Positions 27,552-39,559 of a DNA stretch of 64,000 bases are shown one piece after another. The position numbers and the translations under genes were made by a program. Source of the stretch: Buxus sempervirens (lineage: Eukaryota; Streptophyta; Magnoliopsida; Buxales; Buxaceae); NCBI GenBank assembly GCA_947561395.2, contig OX387188.1, positions 13,480,061 to 13,544,060 on the forward strand. The letters are read 5' to 3'. Numbering within the stretch: the first letter of the stretch is position 1; the number at the start of each line of letters is the position of its first letter. The notes beneath the pieces were generated by a model. That model was not told the origin of the DNA. It saw only the letters and a list, made by a program, of their open reading frames with translations, and did not search any database.

Positions 27552-28495
27552 GTAAATATCTTGGTGTTTGATGGAAGAATGGCAAACTTGGGAGTTTTGC
27601 CAAATGTCATTGTGGGAGGAATTTGTTAAAGTATGGAAGAAAGGGCATTTGCCCCATACGATTGGAACACCCTTCCCAACTTCATCTTCTTCTCTCATTC
27701 TCTCCCACTCTCTATACTCTTCTTCTTCTTTTCCTCATTCTCTTCCCCTCATAACACTCTCCTTGTCAAGGAACGTAAAGGAGTATTGCAAAGAAGGGAA
27801 AGGAGATCAAGGTTGGGCATTTTCGTTTGGAGGTTTGGGGTTGGAGATTTGTGAAGGAAGCAACCAAGGAAGCAAGGGTGCTGTTCGTGGGTTGCAATAG
27901 GAGCTAGGAGGCTTGCTTGCTTGATTAGGAGAGGTAAGCAACACCACCCTAACCTAGTTTTCTCATTTTCCCATTTTCGTATAAAATAGGTATATTTTGG
28001 GGTTTGATTTCAAATTTGTTTATCCTTGCAAATAGGAGAGATTTTAGTTGGGGGTTTTGTAAGAAATAGGTAACCACACATGCTAGAGACAATTCAGAGA
28101 CCAAAAACCATAGAAAAGAGTGAGATTCGAAAAACCCTAAAAGTTGGAAAAAATTGGATTTTTGCAAACCTGAGAAATCGCGAGGCGCCCGAAGTATCGC
28201 TCGAGCATGACTTCGAGCGCCCATGTTAGATCTTTGTGGTTGGCTGGCTGCTCACTACAGCTCGAGCGGGAATGCGAGTGATCCGCCTATGTTTTATAAA
28301 GATTCAAAACCCAAGAGCTAGTTTCCCAGGTAAGCCGAGTGTAAAACCCCGACTCGGATTATATATTAATTATTTAGTTTAATTATCTAAAGTGTGATTA
28401 TTAGATTAATTAAGTATTTGTGCTATGAAGATGAGGTAGATGTGGATTATACTTGAGGATTTAAGGAAATCAAATTCTGAAAAATTTAGAGTTAA

Positions 28496-29281
28496 GTGTA
28501 CCTAAAGTACCTTCAAAGTATACTCAGGGTACCCCAAAGTATACCCCAGGTGCCCTCCCGAATAACACTAGAAGTAAACCTATACATTACCCAAGGTACC
28601 CTCCCAAATACCAGTAAAGTACCTCTTGTATTACTTAAGGTACCCCCATTGTATACCCAAAGTACATCCATGTACTACTCAAGGTACCACCCAAGTATAC
28701 CTAGAGTACACCAAAGTATTACCCAAGGTACCCTACATGTATACCTAAAGTACCCCCCAATTATACCTAAGGTACCCCACTTGTATCCCTAAGGTACCCC
28801 CTTGTTTTACCTAAAGTACCCCCTTGATTTACCTAAGGTACCCTATGTGTTTGTCTAAGGTACCCCTCTGATTTACCTAAAGATACCCCTTTGTTTTACC
28901 TAAGGCACCCCACTTGAATACTTAAGGTACCCCCTTATATTACCTAAGGTACCTCACTCATATGCCTAGGTATCCCACTTGAATAACTAAGGTACCCCAC
29001 TGTTTTGCCTAAGGTACCCCATTTGAATACCTAAAGTACCCTCTAATTATACCTAAGGTACCCCATTTGAATACCCAAAGTACCTTCTAATTATACCTAA
29101 GGTACCTCACTTGTATTGCCTAAGGTACCCCTTTATATTAACTAAGGTACCCCACTGTTTTACTTAAAGTACCCCCTTGTTTTACCTAAGGTACATCCCC
29201 TTCTATAGCTAAGGTACTCCCTTTATATAACTAAAGTACCTCCAATATACCTAAGGTACACCCTTTATATTACCTAGGGTA
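28496..29281. repeat. ~22-bp GGTACC minisatellite, left half
   Basis: About 35 units of the CTAAGGTACCCC-CTTGTTTTAC type, each with GTACC and a short AT-rich half. The array is cut by the family A insertion and continues at 43958. Confidence 0.93.
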
Positions 29282-29288
29282 TGTAACG

Positions 29289-31641
29289 TGTAAAACCCCG
29301 AATTTTCCTTAAATAATAAAATAAAATAATAAATAATATTCTTGAGAGTTATAATTGATGGAAATATTTTATTAATGTAGGGGATGATATAATTAGTGGA
29401 GATCCAAAGTTGGACGCAGATCCGACCGTCTGATCATGAGATATCGAGGTATGTGTTCTGATTGGGCAGTGTGTATAGGAAAGTTTGTATGTGAGATGCA
29501 TGGGATCAAAGAGTATATATGTACCAATTAAATAACCTAAACACATACGATTGTATTTTCATTCGTATGCTTCAGCCGCAAGCGACAAACCAAACTTGAA
29601 CAACCGAGCGACTGAGGAGGAAGAAGAAGGAGGAGGAAAGGTGCTGGTTTTGGTGTTCTTCATCGTCCAGGGATTATCTCACATCTGTGAGTAGTTGGTT
29701 GGAGAAGAGAAGGAGAAACACGTACGAAAGAGGTAGGTGACATTGTTTTTGTTCGTTTGATTTGTATTTACGTTCGTTTAATTGCAAGAGCATGTTTTTA
29801 TATGATTTATTGATGTATTTAGTTTAATATCAATGTTATATGTATGATAAAATGAGATTGATCGAGAAAAATCACGTTTTTAAAGTATTTCTGTTCGTTT
29901 TTGGGAGACCACCGACCACGACTGTGCTCGGCGATCCTCGGCGCTAGTTATAAACTTTAGACCGCCGAAGACCGCTGGAAAACTTATCTTCGGCGTCCTA
30001 TTTTACACTACCGCCGACCACAGACCGCTGAGGCGATCCTGAGCGATCCTAGGCGCTCTGTGCAGAAAATTCCGATTTTCGTAATTTCGAACCTGATTCA
30101 ATTCCAAACTATTTTTAGACAATTTTAATGATTAATTAAGATGTTTTAAGATCAAAATAAATTATCTAATTCCCTGTTTACAGAAAAATAAATTATGAAG
30201 ATATTTAGGACATTAGTTGCCAAACTTTGAAAGTAATTGAGAAATCTAGTTTTTGGAAAACCTAACTATTATTTAATTACTAGAACATCTTCTAAATGAC
30301 ACTATAAACTAGAAAACTTCATAAAGAGAATTCAGAACTCAGATGACCCGAATATTGAGGTAATTGACAGATTTAACCTTTATATGCCGCTAGGCACCAA
30401 CCCTTATAGAAATATGATATTTTAGGGAATTTTGGAGTCTAGCGGGCATAGCTGGTTATGGATCCATAGTTATTGCTAGATAGCTGAGGGATATGTCATT
30501 TGAGTTGAGTTTCTCCCTTGTGCGACGCGCTTCCTTTGCAAGTTAGTTTGTCTAGGAAGGTCCTATGTCTGGAGGGACACCCCGGTGAGCCGCTGGTGAT
30601 TCCCTGTACATGTGGATAAGCGACCATCTCCATGTATTGATTCTGGTGCTGCATGCTGGTGGTACATGCCAACTATGATGGGTACGTGTGCAATAAGTCA
30701 GTGACTACGGCTCTTGTCTAAACTACGCTGCATGGGACTTGAGTATCATTAGTAGCATTGCTCCTAAGCCGCACAGTGGTATAGCAATTGGTTGAAAATC
30801 ATCTCAAAAGGTTTATCTAACTTTGTGAGTCCTACAATGACACTGAAATCACAAACACTAATTATTATTATTGTATACATGCTGGAGGCATATGATTGAG
30901 ATATTAATCGGATGTGACTGTTTAGTGCATCCTAGCAAAGTATGAATTATGTGAATGATTTTGATATTGGATTCTTATAATAGAACTTGCTGAAATTCAT
31001 CTTCAGAACTATTTATCATATTGTTTTGTATTCATGAATGATACGAATGATTATACGAGCATGATTAGTCGATATTGCTTAATTGTGCATGAACTATTAT
31101 TTTTCTTATATGAATTGTTTAATTATGCATGTGTTACCTACTGGGATATTCGTATCTCACCCTGCTTTTATTTCATTTTTCAGCAGATACGCGAGAGAGG
31201 GATCATAGTGATTTCCAGGGAGAGGTAGCTGAGTATTCACCGGAGGATTACTTTTACCCAGATATTGTTTAAGGTGGAGGATTGTTATAGACTTAGTCAT
31301 TTTTGATAGACTATTATTCATTTGGATTGATGTACTAGAGAGATGAGAGAGATAGTAACCATTTTATTTTACCAAACTTTGATATTAATGTTGATGATTA
31401 ACTTTAATGTTTATTTGAGGATTTTAGACTACACTTCCGCACATACTTGTTCCGCACTCTGATAGTATAATAAAGTGAATGGATTATTTAATTCTATTGT
31501 CGGGTATTTTATTGATGATGTATTTGATATGGGCCAGTAACACCTCAAATTCGGTTGTTGAACTGAATTCAGGTTATTACAGTAGCGAACCGGGTTCCGG
31601 TCGGGTGCCAATTTGCACTGACCCAGGTTCGGGGCGTTACA
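29289..31641 (+). mobile_element. Family A solo LTR, plus sense, inserted in another LTR's terminus
   Basis: TGTAAAACCCCGAATTTTCC to GGGGCGTTACA, with perfect TAACG duplications (29284-29288, 31642-31646), 2.35 kb. The target is the first bases of the A(-) unit starting at 29282, so two LTR starts abut head to head. Contents: GACCGTCTGATC motif near 29424, AGAG|GTAGGTGAC at 29733, GC-rich patch 29910-30060, a GATTCCCTGTACATG-type block 30480-30700, a hairpin with a TTCG loop at 31143 and ATTTTTCAG at 31183. Confidence 0.88.
31143..31183 (+). promoter_or_regulatory. Hairpin plus splice-acceptor-like site (family A)
   Basis: GGGATA-TTCG-TATCTC forms a 6-bp stem with one G-U pair and a UUCG tetraloop; CTCAC follows in the 3' arm and ATTTCATTTTTCAG about 25 nt later. 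Confidence 0.55.
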
Positions 31642-32130
31642 TAACGCCCCAAACCCGGGTCAATGAAAAACCGACCTTGACCCGAATCCGGTTCGTCACT
31701 GTAACAACCCGAATTCAGCCCAACAACCGAATTCGAAATGCTACTGGCCCATATCAAATAATAATCAATAAATAACCAAACTGGAAAGTCAAATAATCCT
31801 TTATTCAATATCTATCAGAATGCGGAAAACATTATTGTGCGGAAGTGTAGTCTAATATCTTCATAAAATGAATCCAATAAAAACATCCAATCCAAATGAT
31901 CATTCAAGTCTGGTAATAATCAAAGGTTCTAATTTCCCAATCTCTCTAATACATCAACCAAATAAATAAATAACTATCAAGAAAACTGAACATAATCCTC
32001 TATCCTCAACCTCAGATCAAATCGGGATAATAGTAATCCTCTGGCGAATAGTTTACAAGATTACTCTGGAAATCACCACTATGATCCCCCTCTCGCGTAT
32101 CAGCTGAAAAATAACATAAGGAAGTAGGGG

Positions 32131-33317
32131 TGAAAGAGTAGAGGACTACTCTATAGGTCCACGATCTACAACAATTCAGAATTATAACAATGCGGAAACA
32201 ATACACAGAGAATTATACGAGGAAACCTGGATCCAGATCCAGGAAAAACCTCGAGTCTATGTGAGGCGACTAACCCTTCGAAAATCCACTATTGAATGAA
32301 AAGACAATTACAAAGGAGTACACACTTAACCTTTACAATTGAACTCACTCAACAGCAATCCACAGTTCGAATCCACGAACTGCAACACAGCTTGAATCCA
32401 CAAGCTGCAGAACACGATCAGTCCAGATCGCAAACAATCACTCACCAGTGATCCACAGTTCGAATCCACGAACTGCAACACAGCTTTAATCCACAAGCTG
32501 TAGAACACGATCAATCCAAATCGCAACAATCACCTCAGAATCCACTGAGACGATCCAATGCAGTAGGAATCCACCTACGCATCAATCAAAGCCGATCACC
32601 AGTCCAGGCGATCACACGATCAGATGAAGTTCCGAATTGAAGAAGAATCCTCTACCTTCAATTCCAGGTGATCTATCTCAGATCTCCCCCTCACTCGATC
32701 GCCGACTCTCTAAAGAAGATTTGATCGAATCTCAAACACCTCAAGATCCGAAATCAAAATGATCCAAAGAAAAAAGTCACTTCTAAAAATTACAGCAAGT
32801 CTATTTAAAGAAGAAAACACAGATCGCGTCGAGCGCTGGTGGCGTCGTGAAGCAATCGGGGTAGACGGCTGGAAGCGAACTCAAGTCCCGCTCAGAACAA
32901 GTTGAATCAGTTAAGGGTGCGCTGCCAGCGAGCTGCTAGCGGGAGAGAACGCGGCATGTGCACGGCTGATCATATAATCTTCAATCTCGCTCAGCGCTAC
33001 CAGCGGCGTGTCGGCGTCGCCTTACGACGCTAGGGCACGTACCTTTCTTTCAAAGCACTGATTCACTTATGTGCTGCTAGAGGAGTGCCAGCGGCGTTGA
33101 TCTTCGCAAGTGCCTTTACAAGAAAATGCTCTATTTAGAAAATCTTCCATTTCCTTGAGCTACCAGTGGCGTGGTAGCTGTGTGGCAGCATCGTCTTCTT
33201 CTTCTTTTCTAAATTTACTAAATTTTCATTACTTAATCTGCACATCTTGAAGATTTATTAGAAGACATAATTTGTCAAACATTTGCCATAAAAGGAGTGT
33301 GAGTTTTCACACTTACA
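32131..33317 (-). repeat. 3' LTR of the copia element
   Basis: In element sense it starts TGTAAGTGTGAAAAC (at 33317) and ends at 32131 next to the AGGGG duplication. It contains the hairpin array at 32363-32578 and a GC-rich part (32820-33190) with GCCAGCG/CGCTGG words. Confidence 0.95.
32363..32578 (-). repeat. Constant-loop hairpin array in copia LTR (left copy)
   Basis: On the plus strand the hairpins are CAGTTCG-AATCCA-CGAACTG (32363), CAGCTTG-AATCCA-CAAGCTG (32388), CGATC-AGTCCA-GATCG (32415), ATCACT-CACC-AGTGAT (32437), a second copy of the first two (32456 and 32481), CTCAG-AATCCA-CTGAG (32534) and GTAGG-AATCCA-CCTAC (32563). Stems differ, the loop is constant. In element sense the loop reads TGGATT. 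Confidence 0.85.
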
Positions 33318-33330
33318 ATCTCCCCCTTGG
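33318..33330 (-). other. Polypurine tract of the copia element
   Basis: In element sense CCAAGGGGGAGAT lies directly before the 3' LTR, the usual plus-strand priming site. Confidence 0.85.
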
Positions 33331-33441
33331 CAAATGCCTGACAACAACCTTAACCCAGTGTTTAATATCAACCTCAGTTAATATTGATTTTCATTTAAGA
33401 ATTTTAAAACCACACTGATAAGGAGAGACACAGTGATTTTG

Positions 33442-33600
33442 GAGAATCCAGAATTTCATTCATTCACAAAAAAAATATACATTGTTCCAACAGATATGAG
33501 AATCCAGAATTTCATTCATTTAAAATACATTGTTCCAACAGATATGAGAATCCAGAATTTCATTCATTCAAAAAGAGTATACATTGTTCCAACAGATATA
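33442..33600. repeat. Triplicated ~50-57-bp repeat in copia 3' untranslated region
   Basis: Three units share GAATCCAGAATTTCATTCAT and ATACATTGTTCCAACAGATA. They lie between the extra ORF and the polypurine tract. Confidence 0.9.
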
Positions 33601-33796
33601 TACACAGATATATACACAACCATCCAACCAACATAAAACTTCCCGTACAAACCCACAGAAAATTCCTCTACAAGCCAACTTTCAGAAACATAACAAATAC
33701 ACAACACATAGAGAGAAAAAAAAATAACAAGCAGCAAGCAGCAACAGCAACAACCCAGCAGAACCATCAACAGAAACATCAACTCCAGCAGCAACA

Positions 33797-35086
33797 TCAT
33801 CCAAAAAACTCCCCCTTTCTGGAAGGTGGTTTTGGTTCCCAAGTCCTTGAGTAATGCTTGTATGCGTCTTGGGACCTGGAGTGCAGCCAACAGAGTTTGT
33901 GATCCATCTCCAGCTGAGTCTTCCGAATGCTTTCCAGAAAATGATCAGCTTCATTTTGCATTCGTTGCTGAGCAGCAACATCCCTTTGTACCTCACCACA
34001 GGTAAAATCAACATCCTTTGCCAGTTTCTCCAGCCTCTCTTGGGTCTCTGATTTGAACATGCTCATCATGAGCATGTGAGCCCTAACTTCAGAATTGAAA
34101 GCCTCCTGGGAGGCTTGCAAGGAATTCAGTTTTTCCATAATTGCCACAGCATCAGAGCTGGACAAAGAGGACTGAGAAGAAGAGGGTTCAGAAGACACCA
34201 AACGAAAAGGATTTGCTCGTTTACTTCTGGTCAGGGTGGAGGAATCAATGGGAGGTCTGGGATGAAGGAGCAGTTCAGCAGGATCAGGGAGTAGCCCCTG
34301 ATGAATACACAGGTAAGTGATGAATATGCCAAAAGGAAGAGCAGCAGTCTTGGATTTTAAATTCCGAGACTGAAGAATCTGATGGAATATGATGGAGGGA
34401 ATACAGACACTGTCTCTGTTCCAGAGAGCATGAAGAAGTCCTGCTCTCAAGTGAGAAATCTCAGAATGGTGATCTGAGGGAACAAGAGAAGCACACACAA
34501 ACAGATTCAAGATCCGGAGAAGATCTTGAAGGGAGCCATGAGGAAGGTAGTTGGGCTTGGTTTTGATGGAAGTAGGAGCACCCGGAACAATTAGAAAAGG
34601 AATAATGGACTCCATCGGAGGATCAGTATGAGAATCAAGAAAGTTAAAGGAAGGAGAATCAACAAGGGGCAGTTCGAGAAGAGAGGAGATAAGCTCTTTC
34701 GAGAAGTCAAAAGAGATACCCCTGACATAGGCTTTGACATAGCCTTGATTGGCAAGATGAAGATTGTGAAGGTTCGAATAAAATTCTCGGACCAGGTCTG
34801 GATATGCAAAACCATTGACCAAAGCAAATTTTTTCCAACCATTGTCCGAAAACAATAGGTAGAGAGGAGATTCAGAAAAAGACTCAAGCGTAATGGCCCT
34901 TTCCAACAGGAGTGGCCTATGCTTGAAGAACTCATTAAAATCAGAAAAACCATTACCAATGAATGGTTCAGAGGACTGAGAAGGGGATGGGGGTCTCACT
35001 GGAGGAGAAGAAATAACAGGAGAAGACCTCACAGGAGGAGAAGATGTGGAAGGAGAATCAGTCCTCGATTTTCTCTTGAGAGGCAT
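33797..35086 (-). CDS. Envelope-like / additional 3' ORF of the SIRE-type element
   Basis: An open frame of about 430 residues (start at the Met of MPLKRKSRTD) between pol and the 3' LTR, where SIRE-lineage elements carry an env-like ORF. The N-terminus is basic, then Pro/Ser-rich (PPVRSSPVISSPPVRPPSP). Residues ~40-290 resemble the 'putative plant transposon protein' domain (Pfam PF20167): LVREFYSNLHN, HLRAGLLHALWN and ALPFGIFITYLC fit its conserved blocks. The last ~120 residues look like a coiled coil. No transmembrane segment is visible in the main body; a hydrophobic stretch just upstream could be read only from a non-ATG codon. The function is unknown in the lineage. It appears open throughout in this copy. 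Confidence 0.7.
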   Translation of the reverse strand: MPLKRKSRTDSPSTSSPPVRSSPVISSPPVRPPSPSQSSEPFIGNGFSDFNEFFKHRPLLLERAITLESFSESPLYLLFSDNGWKKFALVNGFAYPDLVREFYSNLHNLHLANQGYVKAYVRGISFDFSKELISSLLELPLVDSPSFNFLDSHTDPPMESIIPFLIVPGAPTSIKTKPNYLPHGSLQDLLRILNLFVCASLVPSDHHSEISHLRAGLLHALWNRDSVCIPSIIFHQILQSRNLKSKTAALPFGIFITYLCIHQGLLPDPAELLLHPRPPIDSSTLTRSKRANPFRLVSSEPSSSQSSLSSSDAVAIMEKLNSLQASQEAFNSEVRAHMLMMSMFKSETQERLEKLAKDVDFTCGEVQRDVAAQQRMQNEADHFLESIRKTQLEMDHKLCWLHSRSQDAYKHYSRTWEPKPPSRKGEFFG

Positions 35087-35149
35087 GGTGAAGATTAAAA
35101 AAATGAAAGAGAAAGAACAAACAAACAGAAACAAACAATGCACGATAAA

Positions 35150-36349
35150 GCCCTAATGGCAGAATAATCTACCAAACCCTAGCTAAGAAGAACAAGAGAG
35201 GATCACTGAAATAGGAAGCAGAGAATGGAGAAGCAAGATGAAGATAGTAAAAAAAAATTTACCTGAACAGTGGACAAGGTGACGGAGGGTAAGCACGAAG
35301 GCAAAGTAAGACCACGACGCGAGGAGCGAGGTGAAAAGCAGAGAGAGTAAAAAAACAGAGGTAAAAAATGAAACAGATTTCCCCCTTTTATAGGGAAAAA
35401 GATTTCGCTGCCAGCGTGCATCCTGCATCGCTTACCACGGCAGGTGCCAAAGCATGAAATAGAGGAGAAGCTAGCAGCACGCTTCTAGCGACGTAGAAGG
35501 TGCACATGCACACTCAAACAGAAATACACTCATAAGGCAAAAATTTATAAAGGGAGTTTGAACTATTCTTCATGAAAAAATATCATACTTCTAAACACAA
35601 AGCTAAGATTTTAACTAAACTAAAATCATTCAGATAATCAACAGTTATTCAATCCAAGAAGTACTTATTCACAAAACCGATCTTAAGGAACCTATCAAGG
35701 TTAATTCAGATGTGATACAATTCATATCTATGACCAAAATTCCTTCATGGTTTCTCATACTATAAATTTTCTTCAAGATATTGAGCTCATATGCATATTA
35801 ATTAGTCAATGTTTGTGTAGTGTGTGAAAATCATTTTTTGACTTTGACACTTTATACATATGGAAGGCTATTTTAGTGTAATCATACTTGGAAAGTATAG
35901 ACATACCCCAACTTCATTTTGGTGGCTTTCGCACATCAGAGATAGGTAGCCTTTTCTGATCTCTTTTTCTTTTCTTTTTGTAGAAGGCATTGACCCTTAA
36001 AAAACCTGAGTTTACAGTTCATTCTAAGGATATACCTTCTTTCTCTTTTTCTTTTTGAGAATTACAGTGGCTTTCACTCTAGTCTCTATGGCAGCCATTT
36101 CCAAAACTTTTCTTTTCATAAAGGTGATAGCCTATAGAATCCAAGCTTCAAACACACAATAAACTTCAATGCACAAAAGTGTTTAAGACAAACATGATAG
36201 TTGATTATAAAACATTTCTATCAATATGCATAGACTCAAGCTTCCTGAATTAAGATTTCAGTATCAAGAACACACAAGAACATTTTGAACAGATATGTAG
36301 ATAATTTTACATCTAAATTAACTCAAAACAGAACCTGATTTTCAGTTTT
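35150..36349 (-). other. Copia non-coding spacer between pol and the 3' ORF
   Basis: About 1.2 kb without a convincing frame. In element sense there are purine-rich tracts near 35965-36060. A hydrophobic ~80-residue open stretch at 35183-35428 has no recognisable features. Confidence 0.6.
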
Positions 36350-39300
36350 GAGAGCAAACTCCTAGGGATTTCCTAAGAGTTTCAAATTTGTTCTGATCTA
36401 AAGGTTTAGTAAAAATGTCAGCCAACTGTTTTTCAGTAGATATATATTCAATCAAAACAGTTTTGTCTTCAATTAACTCTCTTATAAAGTGATGCCTGAT
36501 GTCTATATGTTTGGTCCTTGAGTGTTGAACAGGATTTTTGGAAATATTTATGGCACTCTGATTGTCAGAGAATCATTTGGTCCTGATCTAAACCATAATC
36601 AGATAGCATTTGTTTCATCCAAATTAATTGAGTACAACTGCTTCCAGCAGCAATGTACTCTGCTTCAGCAGTACTCAGAGAAACTGAGTTTTGCTTTTTG
36701 CTTAACCAAGCAATGAGATTATTACCCATATAAAAGCAACCACCAGAGGTGCTTTTCCTATCATCCATACACCCAACCCAATCAGCATCAGTGTATCCAG
36801 TCAGATATGGGTTTGTTTCTTTGGAAAACCAGATTCGCAGATCAACAGTACCATTAACATACTTTATTATTCTTTTCACAGCATTTAGATGAGATTCTTT
36901 GGGATTAGCCTGATATCTAGCACACACTCCAACACTAAAGCTTATATCAGGTCTACTTGCTGTTAAGTACAGAAGACTTCCAATCATTCCTCTGTACAAA
37001 GTAGGGTCTATATCCTTACCAGATTCATCTTTTCCAAGCTTTAAGCTAGTACTCATAGGAGTCCTAGCATGTTTAGCATGAGTTAAACTGAATCTCTTGA
37101 CTAGATTTCTAGCATATTTGGCTTGAGAGAAAAAAATTCCTTGTTGAGATTGATAAATCTGAAGTCCTAAGAAGAAGTTCAGTTCACCCATCATACTCAT
37201 CTCAAATTCACTTTTCATTAAGTCTCCAAAGGAGTGAGAATGTTTTTCAGAAGTGGATCCAAACACTATGTCATCAACATAGATTTGAGCAATCAAAATA
37301 TGTTTGGACTCTCTTTGAATAAAGAGAGTCTTATCCACATTTCCTCTCATAAAACCAGATTCAAGTAAAAAAGAGGTGAGTCTCTCATACCAAGCTCTAG
37401 GAGCTTGTTTGAGTCCATACAAGGCTTTGTTCAGTTTATAGACATATTTAGGATGATTTGTGTCCTCAAATCCTTTAGGTTGCTCTACATAGACCTCTTC
37501 ATTCAGATATCCATTCAAGAAAGCACTCTTAACATCCATTTGAAACAGTTTAAACTTCATATAGCATGCAATAGACAAAAGTAATCTGATTGATTCTAAC
37601 CTAGCTACAGGAGCAAAGGTTTCATCAAAATCTATTCCTTCTACTTGAGTGTATCCCTGAGCAACAAGCCTAGCTTTATTTCTTGTTACTACCCCATTTT
37701 CATCAGATTTGTTCTTAAAAATCCATTTGGTTCCTATCACATTCAGATCAGAGGGTCTTACAACTAATTCCCATACATTATTTCTAGTAAATTGGTTTAG
37801 TTCTTCATGCATAGCATTTAACCAGAATTCATCCAACAGGGCATCTTTATATGATTTTGGCTCAAATTGAGAGAGATAAAAGGAAAATCTTACCTCATTA
37901 TGTACTTGATGTCTTGTTCTTACACCATCTGAAATATTTCCAACAATTTGCTCAGTAGGGTGATCTTTGAGAGTTTTTGTCAGAGGAACCACTTCATTGC
38001 TTGAGGAAGCATCTCTGATTTCATCCTCTTCATCTACAACCTGCAGAAGTTCACAGTCAGTTCCTTCATCATCTATTAACACATTAATAGATTCCATTAC
38101 AACAGATTTTTTCAAGTTAAAAACTCTGTATGCTCTACTAGAAGAAGAATATCCTAGAAAAATTCCTTCATCACTTCTAGAATCAAATTTTCCTAGATTT
38201 TCTCTGTCCCTTAGAATATAGCATTTACTTCCAAAGATTCTAAAATATTTCAGGTTTGGCTGTTTTCCTTTCCACATTTCATAGGGAGTTTGTTTCCATC
38301 CAGATCTGACATACACTCTGTTACTTATATAACAGGCAGTATTTATAGCTTCAGCCCAGAATTTTGTTGACACTTTCTTGGCTATCATCATGGTTCTAGC
38401 CATTTCCTGCAAAACTCTGTTTTTCCTTTCCACAACTCCATTTTGCTATGGAGTCTTAGGAGCAGAAAATTCATGTTTAATTCCCTGGTCTTCACAGAAT
38501 TTGGAAAACATCTGATTTTCAAATTCTGTCCCATGATCAGATCTTATTCTAACTATTCTCCCTATTTGCAAGTTCTTTTCAACTTGAATTTGACAGCACA
38601 ATTGTTTAAAACAATCAAAACATTCAGATTTTTCTCTTAAAAACTTTACCCAGGTATATCTACTGTAGTCATCTACAGCAACAAAGATATACCTCTTTCC
38701 TCCAAGACTTTCATTCTTTGTAGGTCCCATTAAGTCCATATGAATCAGTTCTAATGGTCTAGAGGTTCCTACAATGTTGGTTTTCTTATGAGTGGCTTTG
38801 ATTTGTTTTCCTTGATTGCAAGGACCACACATTCCTTTCTTTTTATTGTTCCCAAACTTGGGAATTCCTCTAACCAATTCAGACTTAGAGATTTTGGACA
38901 AATCTCTATAGTTCATGTGACCCAGTCTTTTATGCCACAAATCAATTTCATCACATACAGAAGATTTTAAGGATTTTTCATTGTTTCCAATGATTCCATA
39001 ACAATTGTCATTTGTTCTTACACCTATAAGAACAGTTTTACCAGAATTATCCAAGATTTTACATTCTTTTCTAGTAAAATTGACAAACAATCTGGAATCA
39101 CATAGTTGGCTAATACTAATCAAGTTTGCCTTCAAACCAGATACAAATAACACATCTTTCAGACAAACACCATTTGGACCATTTACAGTACCTTTACCTT
39201 TAACTTGAGAAGTGCTTCCATCACCAAATGTAACACTTCCACCAAAGTATTCTTCAAAGGTACTAAACATAGACCTATGTCCACACATATGTCTTGAACA

Positions 39301-39350
39301 ACCACTGTCCAAGTACCACATGTTGACATCATGAGCTTTCAAAGCTACAT
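36350..39350 (-). pseudogene. Copia pol region (protease, integrase, RT, RNase H)
   Basis: Read right to left: the protease motif WYLDSGCSRHM near 39300; the GAG-pre-integrase zinc motif DLWHKRLGHMNYRDL near 38920 with CGPCNQGK; the integrase core with LIHMDLMGP near 38730 and RSDHGTEFEN near 38535; reverse transcriptase with [20 protein letters not shown] near 37500 and YVDDIVFGS near 37275; RNase H with TDADWVGC and [16 protein letters not shown] around 36650-36800. This is canonical Ty1/copia order. The region is a fossil carrying some of the element's roughly three breaks; most of its length is still open. Confidence 0.9.
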
Positions 39351-39559
39351 GAACCACATTAGCAACTAAGGAATCTTTTCTTACCCAAATCTGTTTTTCA
39401 GGAGTCTTCTGAGAAGTACCTTCATCAACTACTTGAGTTTTTGAAGGAAGTTTCTTTGACAGATTTGTGACTTCCTTATTTAATGTTTCAGTCAATTTTA
39501 ACAGGGAATCAAATCTGTTATGTAAATCCAGAGACTGACTTTGATTTACTTTTCTCTTA

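Noticed and set aside
28496-28792. 98-residue frame across the GGTACC minisatellite
   Set aside because: Repeat-derived frame of low complexity with no independent evidence of coding.
32363-32382. tRNA B-box-like GTTCGAATCC suggesting a tRNA or SINE
   Set aside because: It is one stem of the hairpin array; no A box, acceptor stem or poly(A) tail is present, and neighbouring hairpins lack the motif.
33564-34959. Extra open frames on both strands overlapping the 3' ORF of the copia element
   Set aside because: They are shadows of the 448-residue frame with no domain and no start context.
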